From: Labia minor
Taxonomy: Eukaryota > Arthropoda > Insecta > Dermaptera > Spongiphoridae
DNA length: 64,000 bases
NCBI GenBank assembly: GCA_963082975.1
Contig: OY720344.1
Coordinates: 84,308,053-84,372,052 of the forward strand
Direction of reading: 5' to 3'
Positions 34,218 through 46,319 of the stretch are shown piece after piece (positions within the stretch are counted from its first letter, which is position 1; every line of letters begins with the position of its first letter). A program made the position numbers and the translations under genes. Under the pieces are notes generated by a model. It ran no database searches, was not told the origin of the DNA, and saw nothing but the letters and a program-made list of their open reading frames with translations.

Positions 34218-36442
34218 CTGAGGTTCTCAAACTTTTTTGTGTCGTAGACCCCTTGCCATGTTTTTCGGTTTTCGGTAGACCTCCTAGTTACCCGATATTG
34301 ATTTTTTGTAAATTTCTAACTGTAGTGAAGTTTAGTATTAAAAACTTAAAGAAAAAACACATGTTAAGTTTTATACATTTATTAATTGAATTTAAATTAA
34401 AACTACTCAAAATAACATTTTGTATCTGTTATATAAAATATACGTAAATGCACCAGTGGTGGACCATGTTAAGAGAAATTTTCATTAAAATTTCTGTAAT
34501 AAAAGTGAGAATAACAACAAAACAAGTGCTAACATATTGAAAACTATTTTTCATTATCACTACAACACAAACATTTAGTGAATTTATATTTAAATATTTT
34601 TTTTTAATTTTTTCAAAACGTATTTTTTGTTCTAGTAGTGGGCCATCTGAAAATCGAAAGTTTCAGTAGTGGGCCACTTTTTGATCCAGTAATGGACCAT
34701 CAACCTAAAATGGGTTTAAAATAAATAAATGGAATAAAATTCACTAAGGATTGGTTTTATTAATATTTTTTTATAATTTCTTATAATTTTTTATAATTTA
34801 TTTTAATTATTCTTTATATTTACAATTTTTATCCATTTAAACGCGCGATTTTTAAACAAGAAAGAAGGTCAGTTAATGCAATCGAAAAAAAAGAGAAAGA
34901 TAATTATTATTAAAGATTATTAATGACATTAATATAATTTAAAAAATATATTGGAAATTTTAGTAATATTAATTTAATATAATTATAATTAATAAATAAA
35001 TATTTTTTATTAAATTTATTATTATCAGTAATAGGATGTTTAAATATAATAAATTGTTGTTGATTTAATTTCATAAAATAAAATTATAAATTTAATAATG
35101 TTTATAAATTGGGAATTAACCTATTTACACAATTTATTATCAGCATAAAATTTAGTTATCTAAAGGAATCTGATAAAAATATAATTTAAATTGTTAAGAT
35201 TTAGTGATTAGCCATGTTAATCTCAGTATTTGGCCATGTGGTCCTCTACTGAATAAAATTGTTCTAGACACTTAAAACAAAAAAAATTAGCATACATCAC
35301 ATTTATTTTAATAAAAAAACGATTTTAGTAAAAAAAAAATTTTAATCGTATTTTGTAGTAATGGGCCACCCCGGTCCACTTCTGGAAAAAAATGAGATGT
35401 TTGTTTCAGTAAATAATTTATAATCATTACATAAATTAAATATTTCAAATTGATTAATATAATTTGTAGTATCAACTATTGAATTTAATTTTGGATTGAA
35501 ATTATTATTAAATAAAACTTAATAAATATATTGAAAATAAAGTGAATCATATCCTTAACGTTTTGCATAAGAAACTAACTTTAAAATGCAAGAACGCTTG
35601 CCTCGTGTTTTAAAAAATTCATAATTATAATATAAATGCAGCGATTGGTCTCTTTTTCATTGTTAAGCAATTCGAAAAAGGCTCTTCTTGATATTTATCG
35701 ATATCTCAAGTTTAATTTGAAATTAAAAAGCTTATTTTGATCAAAAATCTATCAAATGCTCTATTACTGGTATAGTGGCCCACGACTGGTACATTTACCT
35801 TAAATGTTTTTAGTGGGAAGGATGAACCTGATGCTTTAATAATAAATTATCAACACATTTGGCGTCAATTTTGTAAGGTTTAATCTTAAATCTCCTCGGC
35901 TAATGATGTCAAGTCTGTTTTTTGTGTCATAAACTACCAGTTTATATTTTTTTAAATATTTTCTTAGCACTTTCCTTTTCAAGATTTAGGCCACGAATAA
36001 TGTGTCTCATATTCGTATTTATTGAGTGACGAATTGAACAAGTTCGCGAAGTTTTAAGACAAAAATTGACAAGAATTTTTACGGCGGGTATGCTTTTAAC
36101 AAGCTCATACTGGCATATCATACTCGTATGTATAGTATTTTTACAAATTCAAAATGGATTGCGACCACAAATCATTGCCTATATCCTTCAACTTACACAA
36201 TTTATAAAATTATATATATGTATATATATATATATATAATTAATTTTTCACATCATAGGTACTTTTATAAATAATGTATTTGTCTTCATTTTATAAGATA
36301 GTATAATGTAAGTAACTAGGTACTACCAGTGTATGTTGAGATCCACTATCATGGACCCCCATTTTCATTTTATGCACTCCCAAATTTTTTTTCTCTGATG
36401 TAGACCCCTGGGGGTCGATATAGACCACTTTTGGAATCACTG
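34218..36442. mobile_element. Decayed hAT-like element, host for a nested insertion
   Basis: The left end CTGAGGTTCTCAAACTTTT and right end TTTTGGAATCACTG are imperfect inverted repeats (about 10 of 17). The flanks ATCTAAAT and ATTTAAAT agree at seven of eight positions, like an 8-bp duplication. Both ends carry GTAGACC / GACCCCTGGGGGTC words typical of such MITEs. Most of its length is the nested element at 34444-35798. No transposase frame remains. Confidence 0.55.
34444..35798. mobile_element. Nested inverted-repeat element with GTGGNCCA ends
   Basis: The left end GTAAATGCACCAGTGGTGG then ACCA is matched by TGGCCCACGACTGG then TACATTTAC on the right, about 21 of 23 positions. Variants of the end motif (AGTGGGCCA, GTAATGGACCA, GTAATGGGCCACC) recur at 34635, 34665, 34690 and 35355, suggesting subterminal repeats used as transposase sites. 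There is no open frame of note. Superfamily unknown. Confidence 0.6.
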
Positions 36443-36631
36443 ATTTAAATTCAAATGTTTATTGTAGTGTGGATTTGATTTTCTGTAAAATTCCTGATAA
36501 ACGTGGGAAAAATATGTTTGTCCTCAATCGTTAATCGTCATTTAATGAGTAAAAGTGAAAAGGAATAAAGAGAGAGCTCCCTGTTATTTATTTGAAATAT
36601 TTAAACAGAAACAGATCTAATATTCAAGACA

Positions 36632-39081
36632 ATGGCTGATATTCATCGTTTTCAAGGGTTTTTTATTCTTTTTTTATGGGTGCTACTTATGTCCGTAGAA
36701 TCCACTCCAACATATGATAGAAAAACATCATCATCAGGTAAATATGTTATTATATTACTATATGATTATTATTAAAAAGTAAAGAATCTCTGGTAAGAGT
36801 TTTGTAAGCCTTTGTATATTTTTGTTATAAATATAATCTCACTATTTATTTTTTAAAAACTATATTTATTATTAGGCTGATCAGAAATGTAACCGGTCAA
36901 AACGGGACAAAACCCGTTTATTTGATATAGAAAACGGGACAACATTTTTTTTTCAATATAGGTATGATTTTTGTATAAATTGATTATAAATATATGCAAA
37001 AATATTATTAAATAACAATATCACTTAACAATAGGAACAAATATATAGGTGTAAATAACAATATTTTATAAATAAATAATATTAATATAAAAAATATGAA
37101 CAAATATTTGCTTTATTGCAAAATATAAGATTAATAGCAATAATACTAGCAGAATATAGGATATATATCAAAAATAACTTATTTACATATATGAAATATG
37201 TATTGTATATATAAAATAATTGCAAGTAAGACTATAGAAACAAAAAAATACCATAAGTGCAAATCTAAAATGATTATAGAAAACTATCATTTTATTTAAT
37301 TTTTTTAATAATATTTTAAACTAATAGGAGAACTTATTTAAATAGGATAATATATTATATATGTATACTTAAAAATAAAATACTAAAAATAGAGAAAAAA
37401 AATTTAAAATCATTCAAATTTGCGAAAACGGGACAAATTCGTATATTTCAAAAAAACGACGGTAAGGCTAAAACTAACTTATAAAACGGTACTGTCCCGT
37501 TCAAAACGGTACGAATGGTCAGCCTATTTATTAGCTAAATAACCAAACAGAATTTGATATATATATGTGTATATGTTCTACCTAAATGTAAAATATTGTA
37601 TTACTACTTTTAGGGTGGTATAGCTGAGTGTGTGTGTGTATAGGATTTTATTTTTGTGCTTACATCTTAACAGTCTAAACGAAAAGTCAAATCAATATAC
37701 GAATGTATATTTAAAATTTCAATTTCCTCTTCAATGAGAGTTCTCATCTTAGTCTCTGTAGAAATACATATATTTCTGTTTATATAAAAATATTTATATT
37801 TACATAATTAATCCTTTAACCCTTGTAGAATTTCTTGAGTGAGTTCAGGACAAAAAAGGCCTTGTCCCCTTTCGGAATGAGAAAAATGTAGGATAAATTA
37901 TTTAATATATCAGAATAATAGTAATTCAAAAAATAATAATATTTTAAATACAGTGAAACCTCGGGTTACGATTTTAATTCGTTCAGGAAATATTTGTACG
38001 AAAAAAAATTATATTCATAATATATAATATTATTTATTAATGCCTATAATAATGTAATATATGTATAAATTATTAAAACAATTGTTTACTCATCGAACTT
38101 TATATAAAAAACGATGTTGTGCCATGACAGAGTCGCTGCTGCTGTTTACTTCGTTCTGATATACCTCGGTAGAGCACACTCTCTTTATTTCTAAATATAT
38201 AATTTTTCTTTATATAATTTTATTCTTTTATTCTTTATATAACATTATTTTATCCTTTATATAAGTTCACATTCATCCCTTTTATCTAAAAAGAAGTTTA
38301 TAATCGGCACCTGATTTTGACGACTTAATATGACATTGAAAAACGAGCCATCACAACATCATCAAATAAATTAATAGCTCTAATAGCTCCTGCTTCATCT
38401 GAATAGTTTTCTTTTACACATTTTTTTTAACTGTAACCACATTGAACTATGAGTTAGGATTTCTACTGTCGACAGTTTTTTTTTTCTATCTTCCATATCT
38501 TCTTCCGCACTCGACAGAACCTCGGACTTGCGACTCGTATCCCGAAATTTGTTCGTAAACAGAAAACAGCTCATAAGCCGAAAAAGTCGTAACTCGGGAC
38601 ACTCGTAACTCGAGGTTCCAGTGTATATATAAATGAGGGTAATTATTCAAGTAAACGCCTTTTCGTGGATTTGGATAATACTTTACCAGTGTGTTCCTTT
38701 TGAAATTCCAAATAAACTTTTAATAAATTAATTATTTTCCTATTAAATAATTTAAATATTTAATTTCATAAGAAAATTAATTATTCTCCTATTAAATAAT
38801 TTTTCTATATCCAAACCGAACTTATAAAAATCGAAAATTAGTGCGCTCTCTAGAACAGTGCTCCGCAACCGGTGTGCCGCGGCACATTGGTGTGCCTTAA
38901 TGGAGATACAGGTGTGCCGCCGCGATCAAATGAAACTTTTAGAAATCCGCATAATTTTATATGTAAGTTTATTGTCATTTCTATTAGTGTCATTTTTCTG
39001 AGATTATAAATACAAGCGCTTGTCACCTTTATAACACACTCGCGTAAACAAACGTATTAAATTAATTTCTACATACAAACC

Positions 39082-39116
<35 letters not shown>

Positions 39117-40386
39117 CAGCTTTTGATGTGCCGCAAAATTCTAGAAACAATTTTTGTGTGCCGTAAGTAAGAAAAGGTTGTGGAGCACTGCTCTAGAATA
39201 TCAATATCAATATCATATGGATTTATATGCAAATTTTAATAATTTTTATTTCGTAACTAGTAGAGGCCCGAAAAAATTTCAAAAAAAATGAGTATGAATA
39301 TTGAGGAATTAAAGTAAATTATAAAGGATAAACATACATTTTATAAATAACAATACCTTCCCTTCCTATCGTCGGTCGGTAAAAAAAAAATCTGGGCTTT
39401 GTCTTTCTTGCAAGCATTATTAACTATTATCTTTCACCTGCTTGAGTCGAAGCAAGCGTTTGGTATTTGATAATGACTGCAGAATAAATAGTCGAAACGT
39501 TGTACGTTTATTTAACTAAATAAATAAATTATACAAATATGTGGTGTATTAATAAAAATCCCTTTAATATCTTTCAACCCTTCACCTAAAAAAAGAAATA
39601 TTTCCTATATTCACCAATAATTCAGTAACACTATTTTTTAAATTTCATATAATGTATTCTATATAGATACTAATTAATTATATATATAATATTTTCTATT
39701 CAATAACTTTTGTACCTACATAAATTGATAAAGGATGCATTTATGTTGTCAGGGGTGGCTGTATTTACGTCAAGTGATGGCACGCATCATGTCCAATACC
39801 TGAATGAGACCCTAGTGTCTCAACTACTGGCTCAACAATATTCATTCTTTAATTGGATTATCAATTCCACTTTTGGATCCTTTTTTGGGTGAATTGAAAA
39901 AAACTCATAAATTATACATGTACTTAATAAACAAATACAAATATAAATATTTGAATAAAATAAATAGAATTTGAAGTGAAATTTTAGATTACTAATCTAT
40001 TTTTATATAAATTGAAAATTTCTTTATTCACAAACAAAATGTCTTAGACATGAAAGTATTTTCTTGTCTATATAAAACATTGAAATGTTTTAGAAATTTA
40101 TATAAGTTGATGAAAATACAAACATTTCCTGTATTTTTTTTATTCAATTGCTCTTTTATTTATTTATTTATTTCTATTCTACTTTTAAGATGAATGAAGA
40201 TCATTCTCTAATCTATCATCATTTATTTATCCGTTTTCTCTTTAGATTTTGGTTTTTGTTTTCCAACTTTCCAACTTTCCCTTCCTCTATTCTAAGGGCT
40301 GACTGTTCACTTTTCTTGTTCATCCATCACGTAGGGTGCTTTTCAAGGGTCGCTACTTGGAAATTCGCTCCATTGAGACAAATTAA
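36632..40386 (+). CDS. Small predicted secreted or membrane-tethered protein, three exons
   Basis: Exons 36632-36737, 39753-39888 and 40335-40386 join in compatible phases (1, then 2) to give about 97 residues. Residues 1-24 are a signal peptide: MADIHRFQG then the hydrophobic FFILFLWVLLMSV. The first donor CAG|GTAAAT is strong. The last acceptor is preceded by a CTGAC branch-point-like site and a pyrimidine-rich tract. The remainder (VAVFTSSDGTHHVQYLNETL, SFFNWIINSTFGSFF, VLFKGRYLEIRSIETN) has no Cys, is rich in aromatic residues and has two N-glycosylation sites (NET, NST). I do not recognise a family. Exon 2 could instead read through to a TGA at 39890, giving 81 residues. The promoter would have to lie in the 190 bp after a hAT remnant. 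AATAAA occurs near 40487. Confidence 0.5.
36873..37526. mobile_element. Inverted-repeat element in intron 1 of the small secreted gene
   Basis: The left TAGGCTGATCAGAAATG and right GGTCAGCCTA are inverted, and AACGGGACA words repeat near both ends (left AAAACGGGACAAAACC, right TGTCCCGTTCAAAACGG). About 650 bp, AT-rich inside, non-coding. TA or TTA flanks are possible duplications. Confidence 0.65.
37951..38623. mobile_element. pogo/Tigger-like MITE, TA duplication
   Basis: The ends CAGTGAAACCTCGGG and CACTGGAACCTCGAG (inverse of the right end) match at 12 of 15 and are flanked by TA. The CAGTGAAACCTCG end is characteristic of pogo/Tigger-type elements. Several GTAACTCG / CGGGTTACG subterminal words are present. 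No transposase frame survives. Confidence 0.7.
38856..39190. mobile_element. hAT MITE with perfect 8-bp target duplication
   Basis: CAGTGCTCCGCAACCGG on the left and GGTTGTGGAGCACTG on the right are inverted, with GTGTGCCG words on both arms. CTCTAGAA flanks exactly at 38848-38855 and 39191-39198. 335 bp, with an (AT)n tract at about 39089-39113. Confidence 0.88.
39351..39380 (-). repeat. Solo family B head
   Basis: On the minus strand, a T-tract and ACCGACCGACGATAGGAAGG then GTATTG are present. The match stops there, so only the 5' tip of the element exists at this site. Confidence 0.6.
39466..39501 (+). ncRNA. Hammerhead-like motif, possible Penelope-type relic
   Basis: TTGATAATGACT, then eleven bases, then AGTCGAAACG resembles the CTGANGA ... 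GAAAC core of hammerhead ribozymes carried by Penelope-like retroelements. ACT/AGT closes the stem and AAATAAATAAATT follows. The first core box has two extra bases, so activity is doubtful. No other part of such an element was recognised here. Confidence 0.25.
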
Positions 40387-40499
40387 TCTTTTTGAATTTG
40401 ATTATTAATTTCAGATTTTGAAACATTTAATTGAAAAATATTTACTTCGTCAATAATAATAAGAAGATATTTTTATAATTTTCAAAAATAAAAACAAAC

Positions 40500-40914
40500 T
40501 TTAAAAGAAGCAAAAATCCTTTTTTGAAAAAAATTAGATAATATTTATTATCAATATTTGTTTATTTTTATGCATTTTCATTTTATTAATATTAAAATCT
40601 TAAATTAATTCTAAATGTTTAATCTAAATTTATAAAATAATAGTAATATGTATAAATAATATAATAATTTATATGGTGCATAACTGAACGATATGATAAA
40701 TATTTGTGTATCTAATGAAATGAAAATTGTAAATTATATAAATATAATATTGTAGTAGATGTTTGGAACTTCAATTTTAATATTTCAACTATTTTTTTAT
40801 CATTTGAATACTAAATGATCAAACTAAACTATTATATATATTATAGATTTATTAACTTATCAATAAAGGAGTAGATATAAAATTTGAATGAGAGTATGAA
40901 TGAGGTATAGCGAA
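40500..40914. other. AT-rich spacer, no gene seen
   Basis: Sequence between the small secreted gene and a LINE tail; nothing recognised. Confidence 0.5.
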
Positions 40915-40959
40915 AAAGTTAAATTAAAAACTATTTGATGTTATAGTTACTCTGGGGCA

Positions 40960-41938
40960 TTGAATGCGTCTGAGATCTGAGATAGTCTACAAAAAGAAAA
41001 CATGGTAAGCTTTATGAAAAATGTCCTGGGAGTAAGAAGAAACATTCACGATACCTTTGAAGAATAGAATTGTGAAGAGGGAGCTGGAAAACCAGATCTT
41101 ATGGTCAAAAAGTTCGAATTTATCCTAAAATTGCTAGGGATGCCTAATACAAGATGAGCCAAAGTATGCTTCAAAGAACAACTAAGGGGCCTTTCGATTA
41201 GAAATAACGTAGCTTTCCTAGAAGAATTGTCTTCCGTAGTTCTACTAATTTAAGATTTGGTAAATAGATACAAGACAATAGATGACATTAAAGACATGAC
41301 TGCAATTTTAAAAAGTATGAACGACTTAGAAATACAGGAACAGTGTACAAGGATGGAGAGATCGACTTTAGCACTATTTTACAAAGACCTGAAAAAAGAA
41401 ATTGGACAAGAATTGCACCTAGGGCAGAGGGACATAAAGCAAATTGATAGACAGACATGTACTAAATTAAGATTTAATAGCGATATCAGAGACAAATGGT
41501 ACAAGAGAATAAAAAGAGAATGTAGATTTGGGACGATATGACGAATCTTTGGGACTTCTAATGTCATGCGACAAATTTGTAGATGATGGATGAACAGTGG
41601 TGGGAGAGGAGCAAATAAGAGGCACAATGAAATGGAGGATAGAACAAATTACTAAGGAAAAACCATAGCCAGTAGTGTGTCATATGGAGAAAATTACTCG
41701 ATAGTATGAACTTTATTGTTCATACTACTGCTTCTAAATAAATATTTTTTTGTAAATAAAGAAAAAGAAAAAGTGTCTAAGTCTGGTGCCCTTGGAGGTG
41801 GAAATATAATAAATGAAAATATGTATTTTGTTATTTAAAGTTTAATACAAATTAATGTAAACTTAAATTATGTAAATATTGTAAATAAATTTCCAAACCT
41901 CAAAAGGGAGGTGTGGAATCGAACAAATAAATAAAATA
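40960..41938 (+). mobile_element. 5'-truncated LINE (non-LTR retrotransposon), C-terminal part and 3' UTR
   Basis: From about 41003 the + strand reads MVSFMKNVLGVRRNI, then after shifts KFEFILKLLGMPNTR and VCFKEQLRGL. This is the pattern of the region after the reverse transcriptase in many LINEs (FMKKVLGV ... KFWLKLLxMPxxR). An open stretch at 41257-41541 (RYKTIDDIKDMTAILKSMND, RFNSDIRDKWYKRIKRECRF) is followed in another frame by DESLGLLMSCDKF, giving a C...C pattern. The 3' UTR ends AAAAGGGAGGTGTGGAAT with AAAT repeats. Stops and frame changes show it is inactive. Confidence 0.65.
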
Positions 41939-43643
41939 AATTATAAATATACAAGTATATTTATAGATATAATAATTTAAAGGTTATTTTCACATGAAAT
42001 TTGAGAGATTTGAATCTCGATGTTTCGTCAGTCATTTTTGCACAATTTTCAAGAGTATTTTAATGAAAGATTTTTTAGACTGTGTGACCAAGAGCCAATG
42101 TTGGTATTTTGGGTTGAATGGGCTGGGGTAATTTTTTTGAATTACTAAAGTTCTGAAGAAACTAACACTAACACGCGTCTGGCTGATACCACAATCCGAA
42201 GCTTCTTGTAAATTAAGCCCAAATTGGCGTCAAAATTTTAAATCTCACAAATATACTTGAATTAACCTGGAAAAATTATTATATCTATACCATCTAGATC
42301 AAGATTTAGATAATCAAGTTTAGCCAAGGTGTGATCCTTCAGTCGGTTAGGCCAAAACACTTCAACTTCAACTAGATTTATAATTTATATATTTCAAAGA
42401 AAATAATATATATCTTCTAAATATAAATATAGGTATATAACAATATCCAGTATATAAGTATATCCAGTCAGTGAATATCAAATATAATAACTTGTATAAA
42501 TAATTGAGCCTCTCTTTTATAAATTTTGATCAAAGTATTAGCATTTTTTAAGATAATAAATATTAATTAGTAAAAATAAGAAAAAATTCAAAATAAATTA
42601 AGAATAAATCAAATGATATATCTAATCTGAAAATAAAATAAGGCCATTTTCAAAATAAACGACTCTAATTTTAATTTTATTTGAAATTTATTATTGATTC
42701 ATTAAATTTGAAATTTTCAGATTTAACTTAAGTGCAGGGATAAATTTCGAACTGTTATTCTATAATTGAATAAATCAATATATACTATACAAAAAGAAAG
42801 TAAAAACAAACAATTTTGTCTTTTCTACAAAGATTGTATTAAATTGATTGTTCTTGTAAAATATATATTTGAAAATTAAATGTTATAGTTTTAAGAGAGA
42901 TCTTCTTTTACCAGAATTTTTATTAAGTTAAGAGCAAAATATAATATATAAAATGATAAGAACTGTTTCAAATAATAAAGGATACTATCGTTCAGAGGTG
43001 TAAATGAAGTGGGCATCGGTGAATAAAAGATAAAATAAAATTAACCACCAAGAAACGATATCTTTGCTCTTTTATCGAAAAAAGAAATCAAATCTTGTTT
43101 TATCTTTTTCATTTTTATTTTTTTTTAAAAAGCAATTTTCTCATCCAAGAAATGGGAAACTTATCTCATTCGAGGGTCCATGGATCATATAATTATATTA
43201 GATTCGAATTTCTTTTCAAAGATAGGAAAGGGATGCCAAAAATAAGATAATATCACTTGAAGTAGCACAAGGTAGACAAAAGAGGTTGAAATATGAAAAT
43301 AAATGTAAAAATAGAAAATCAAATCAAAGTGAAATGATTTGATAAAAATTTTATTTATATTTCACTTATAAATTTCGAAATTCATTTTTTTAATGTATTG
43401 TGTTATCAATTAGATTAATTATAATAGAAAGAAAATATATAATTTTTTATCAAGGATAGAACTGAAGAGTTTGCTTTAATATAGGAAATTTCAATAGAAG
43501 AACATCCTCGGTGGTTGATTAGCCACTAGCATTGATGGTCTGTGCCCCTAGGTACACTAGGCCTAGGGGTCTCGGTTTAGAAGCGACCCCAAATTTTTAT
43601 TTTTTTTTTTATTTTTAATTTTTGGAAATAATATTAATTTTTT
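41939..43643. other. Spacer, no gene supported
   Basis: AT-rich with a GC-richer patch at 42000-42370 that has no stable frame. A palindromic C/T/A/G-rich motif (CCCCTAGG ... CCTAGGGG) lies at 43545-43569 and may be a worn inverted-repeat element. Confidence 0.4.
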
Positions 43644-44055
43644 ACTATCTCGCCACAGATAGTATTGCGATCACGAAAATTTTCAATGTCGAAATTTTGA
43701 TATTTTTATACGTTTATACTAAGGTTGTGAAAAATGTCTCTCTCTCTGTGTGTGTGTGTGTGTGTGTATATGTAGACAAGATTACGAAAAAAGAGTTTGG
43801 ACTACAATAATGAAATGTGGAAGACAGGCATTATTCAAAATTCTTATTTTTCTATCAACTTTTGAAAAATGTAGCTCATCCGGAAGAGGGTCATTAGTCA
43901 TTACCTACCCCACGTTTACATTTTTTTTTCTCTAAACTGACCGTAAAAATAAAGATATATGTTTGATAGTTTTTTACATGATTAAAAATTGTATAAAACT
44001 TCTATTTAAATAGAATTTCAGCTTGATTGAATTGCTGAAAGTACCAAAATTAATT
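43644..44055 (+). mobile_element. Family A element A2, 3'-truncated
   Basis: The head ACTATCTCGCC with AGATAGTATTG follows a T-tract. The GT microsatellite, core (GATTACGAAAAAAG, CCGGAAGAGGGTCATTA) and post-core run to GAAAGTACCAAAATTAATT, where similarity to A1 and A3 ends. The 3' subterminal repeat and hairpin are absent. Confidence 0.65.
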
Positions 44056-44559
44056 CACCACTGAATATCATCTTCTTTAAAAAGGTAAAATAAAATTATA
44101 ATCATAAGAGTATTTTAATGAATATGAGTGTGAATTTGAATTAATATTTTTTAAAGAAAGTATAATTTATTTTAAATAAAGGTGGAAATAATTAGAGTAT
44201 ATTTTTCAATATTTTATTGTCTTTGCATTTATTTTTTTAAATTTATGGTAATCGATCTTCAAAATTGAATTTACATTTAATTGATTATTAGAATTAAAAT
44301 TTCAATTCAAATCTCTATTTAATTGATAAATCTAATATTGATCAATATAAAATCACAAAGGAGAATGAAGCATAAAGAAAAAAAATTTAATTATTCAAAA
44401 AATTATTATCAAAATCCTATTTAAATATTTACGTGTGTGATTTAAATAAAAATAAATAAAGTAATTAATATGAAATTTTTTTGTTGAAATGAATAGCCAA
44501 TCAAATTCTTCAATTCCGAGTCACGTGTTCAAAAATAGCCAATAAGAGAACAATTTTTT

Positions 44560-45046
44560 ACCGACCGACGATAGTAAGGGAGGTATTGTTTTCACACCAA
44601 ATTTCACATGTGGAGATTTTTACATATCTCCACGAATCATGCATTTTCTTAACAGAAAAAAGTATTTTTAGCATGATGTCTGTCCGTCCGTATAGATGTG
44701 TACAGCCTGAACGGCTCAACGAATTTTGATGAAATTTGGTATATTTACTTAATGCATCAGTAGGATGAATTGATAATCTTTTGGTGCAAATCCGGAAACC
44801 GGAAGTGGTAGTATTAGCGATCCACGATAGGAAGGAAAGGGTTATTTACACACTAAATTTCACATGAGGAGATTTTTTTATACATATATATTATAAATAA
44901 AATAAAATTAAAAATATTTGTTATATCCATATCTGTTTTTTATTACATTAATAGATATATTAAAATTATTTTAAATTGTTTCTGTAGTTGGAAATTAATT
45001 TACTTCAAACCGTCGGTCGGTTCGGACCTGGCCACAGGTCAACTTT
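44560..45046 (+). mobile_element. Family B element B4, full length, lacks the TGACGTCA section
   Basis: The head ACCGACCGACG after a T-tract is complementary to the 3' CGTCGGTCGGT. It is followed by the perfect hairpin GACCTG-GCCA-CAGGTC and AACTT. The core has GTCCGTCC, GATGAAATTTGGTA and ACCGGAAGTGGTAG. A second head-like copy starts at about 44822 (CCACGATAGGAAGGAAAGGG). The 120-bp section with CRE-like palindromes found in B1 and B3 is missing. Non-coding. Confidence 0.7.
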
Positions 45047-46198
45047 TATCTTATTATCATTTCTCTTTCATGTAACATCGGTTCCTCTAAATTTATTTCT
45101 GCTGAGTCTGCCGTTGGAATGTATATTCAATTAATTACATTTAAATTTAATAATTTTTCAAAATAGTCTCTGTATCTATTTTTATACACGTATGTTATCA
45201 AATCGTTATTATAACCCTTTATTAAGTATAACAGTGCCTGGCAATCTTTTTTTGATATTTTTAATTTTTAAGCACGAATCTCTGCTATTCTTGTTATAGC
45301 CATTTTCATCTACCAATAATATTTTATTACAATTTTTTTTAATTAATTAATTTTTAAAAAAATGAAAAATTGAAACAAATAAATAAATAGTTTTTGATGA
45401 TAATATATATTGTCGCAGTTTGTATTGGTGAGAGTTGCTGAGCCAGCGCCTAGTTCAAAGGATTGGTGCTTGCAGATATTATGCTTGCGCATAAGTATAA
45501 TATGTATGATATGTTTTGCATTAGGCTTATATTCTTGATTATTGAATATTTTAAATCTAGATTAATGAATCTTTATCTTATTTTTTATATTTCTATAATT
45601 AATTATGTAAATAATAGTTTTTTTATTAGTAGTGTTATATTGTTCGTATTTTTTTACAATTCTAATGTATTTTTGATTTTAAAAATAAAAATTTAAAAAG
45701 ATATTAATTCAATATAGTTTTACCTTTATTAAAATACTATAAAAAATTTCTAGAGAGTTTTTGAATTTATAATACTAATGAGAGTACCAATCATTTACAA
45801 TTTTTTTTCTACAGTTATTATTAAATAAAGCATTACAATAATTTTCAATAAAATTTTATTTTATTGCTGAATATATGCCTTTTTATTAAATTTTATTAAT
45901 TTCATAAATAAAATAAAATAATATTAATTTAATTTTTGAAGTCAGTTTCTCTTCAATGTCATTTGTTTTTTTTTTTAATTCAAATCAACTTATAATATTA
46001 TTTATCGATAATAGATATCGAAGAGTCTCGTATTTCTTCGAAAATCTATACTTTAATTTTCTATTACTACCTTGCAATTATATTTTCTATGCATTCTGCC
46101 ACTTGGAATGAAGATGTTTATTTGAATGATTTACATTTTTCAATTAAAAAAAATAATTATATTAAATTTTTGTTTTTTAAAACACTTTTCGTGAAAGT
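45047..46198. other. AT-rich spacer, no gene seen
   Basis: An open frame at 45463-45696 is Ile/Leu/Phe/Asn-rich and follows base composition; no splice or family support. Confidence 0.45.
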
Positions 46199-46238
46199 TA
46201 TATATATAAATACATATATATATATATATATATTGGTA

Positions 46239-46271
<33 letters not shown>
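46199..46271. repeat. (AT)n microsatellite beside a truncated Tc1 element
   Basis: Two (TA/AT)n blocks are separated by TTGGTAGTG. They lie where the left part of the Tc1 element would be expected. Confidence 0.85.
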
Positions 46272-46274
<3 letters not shown>

Positions 46275-46319
46275 TCAAGGAAAATTGTAGCTTAGAGGTA
46301 TAAAATATATAATAATATA

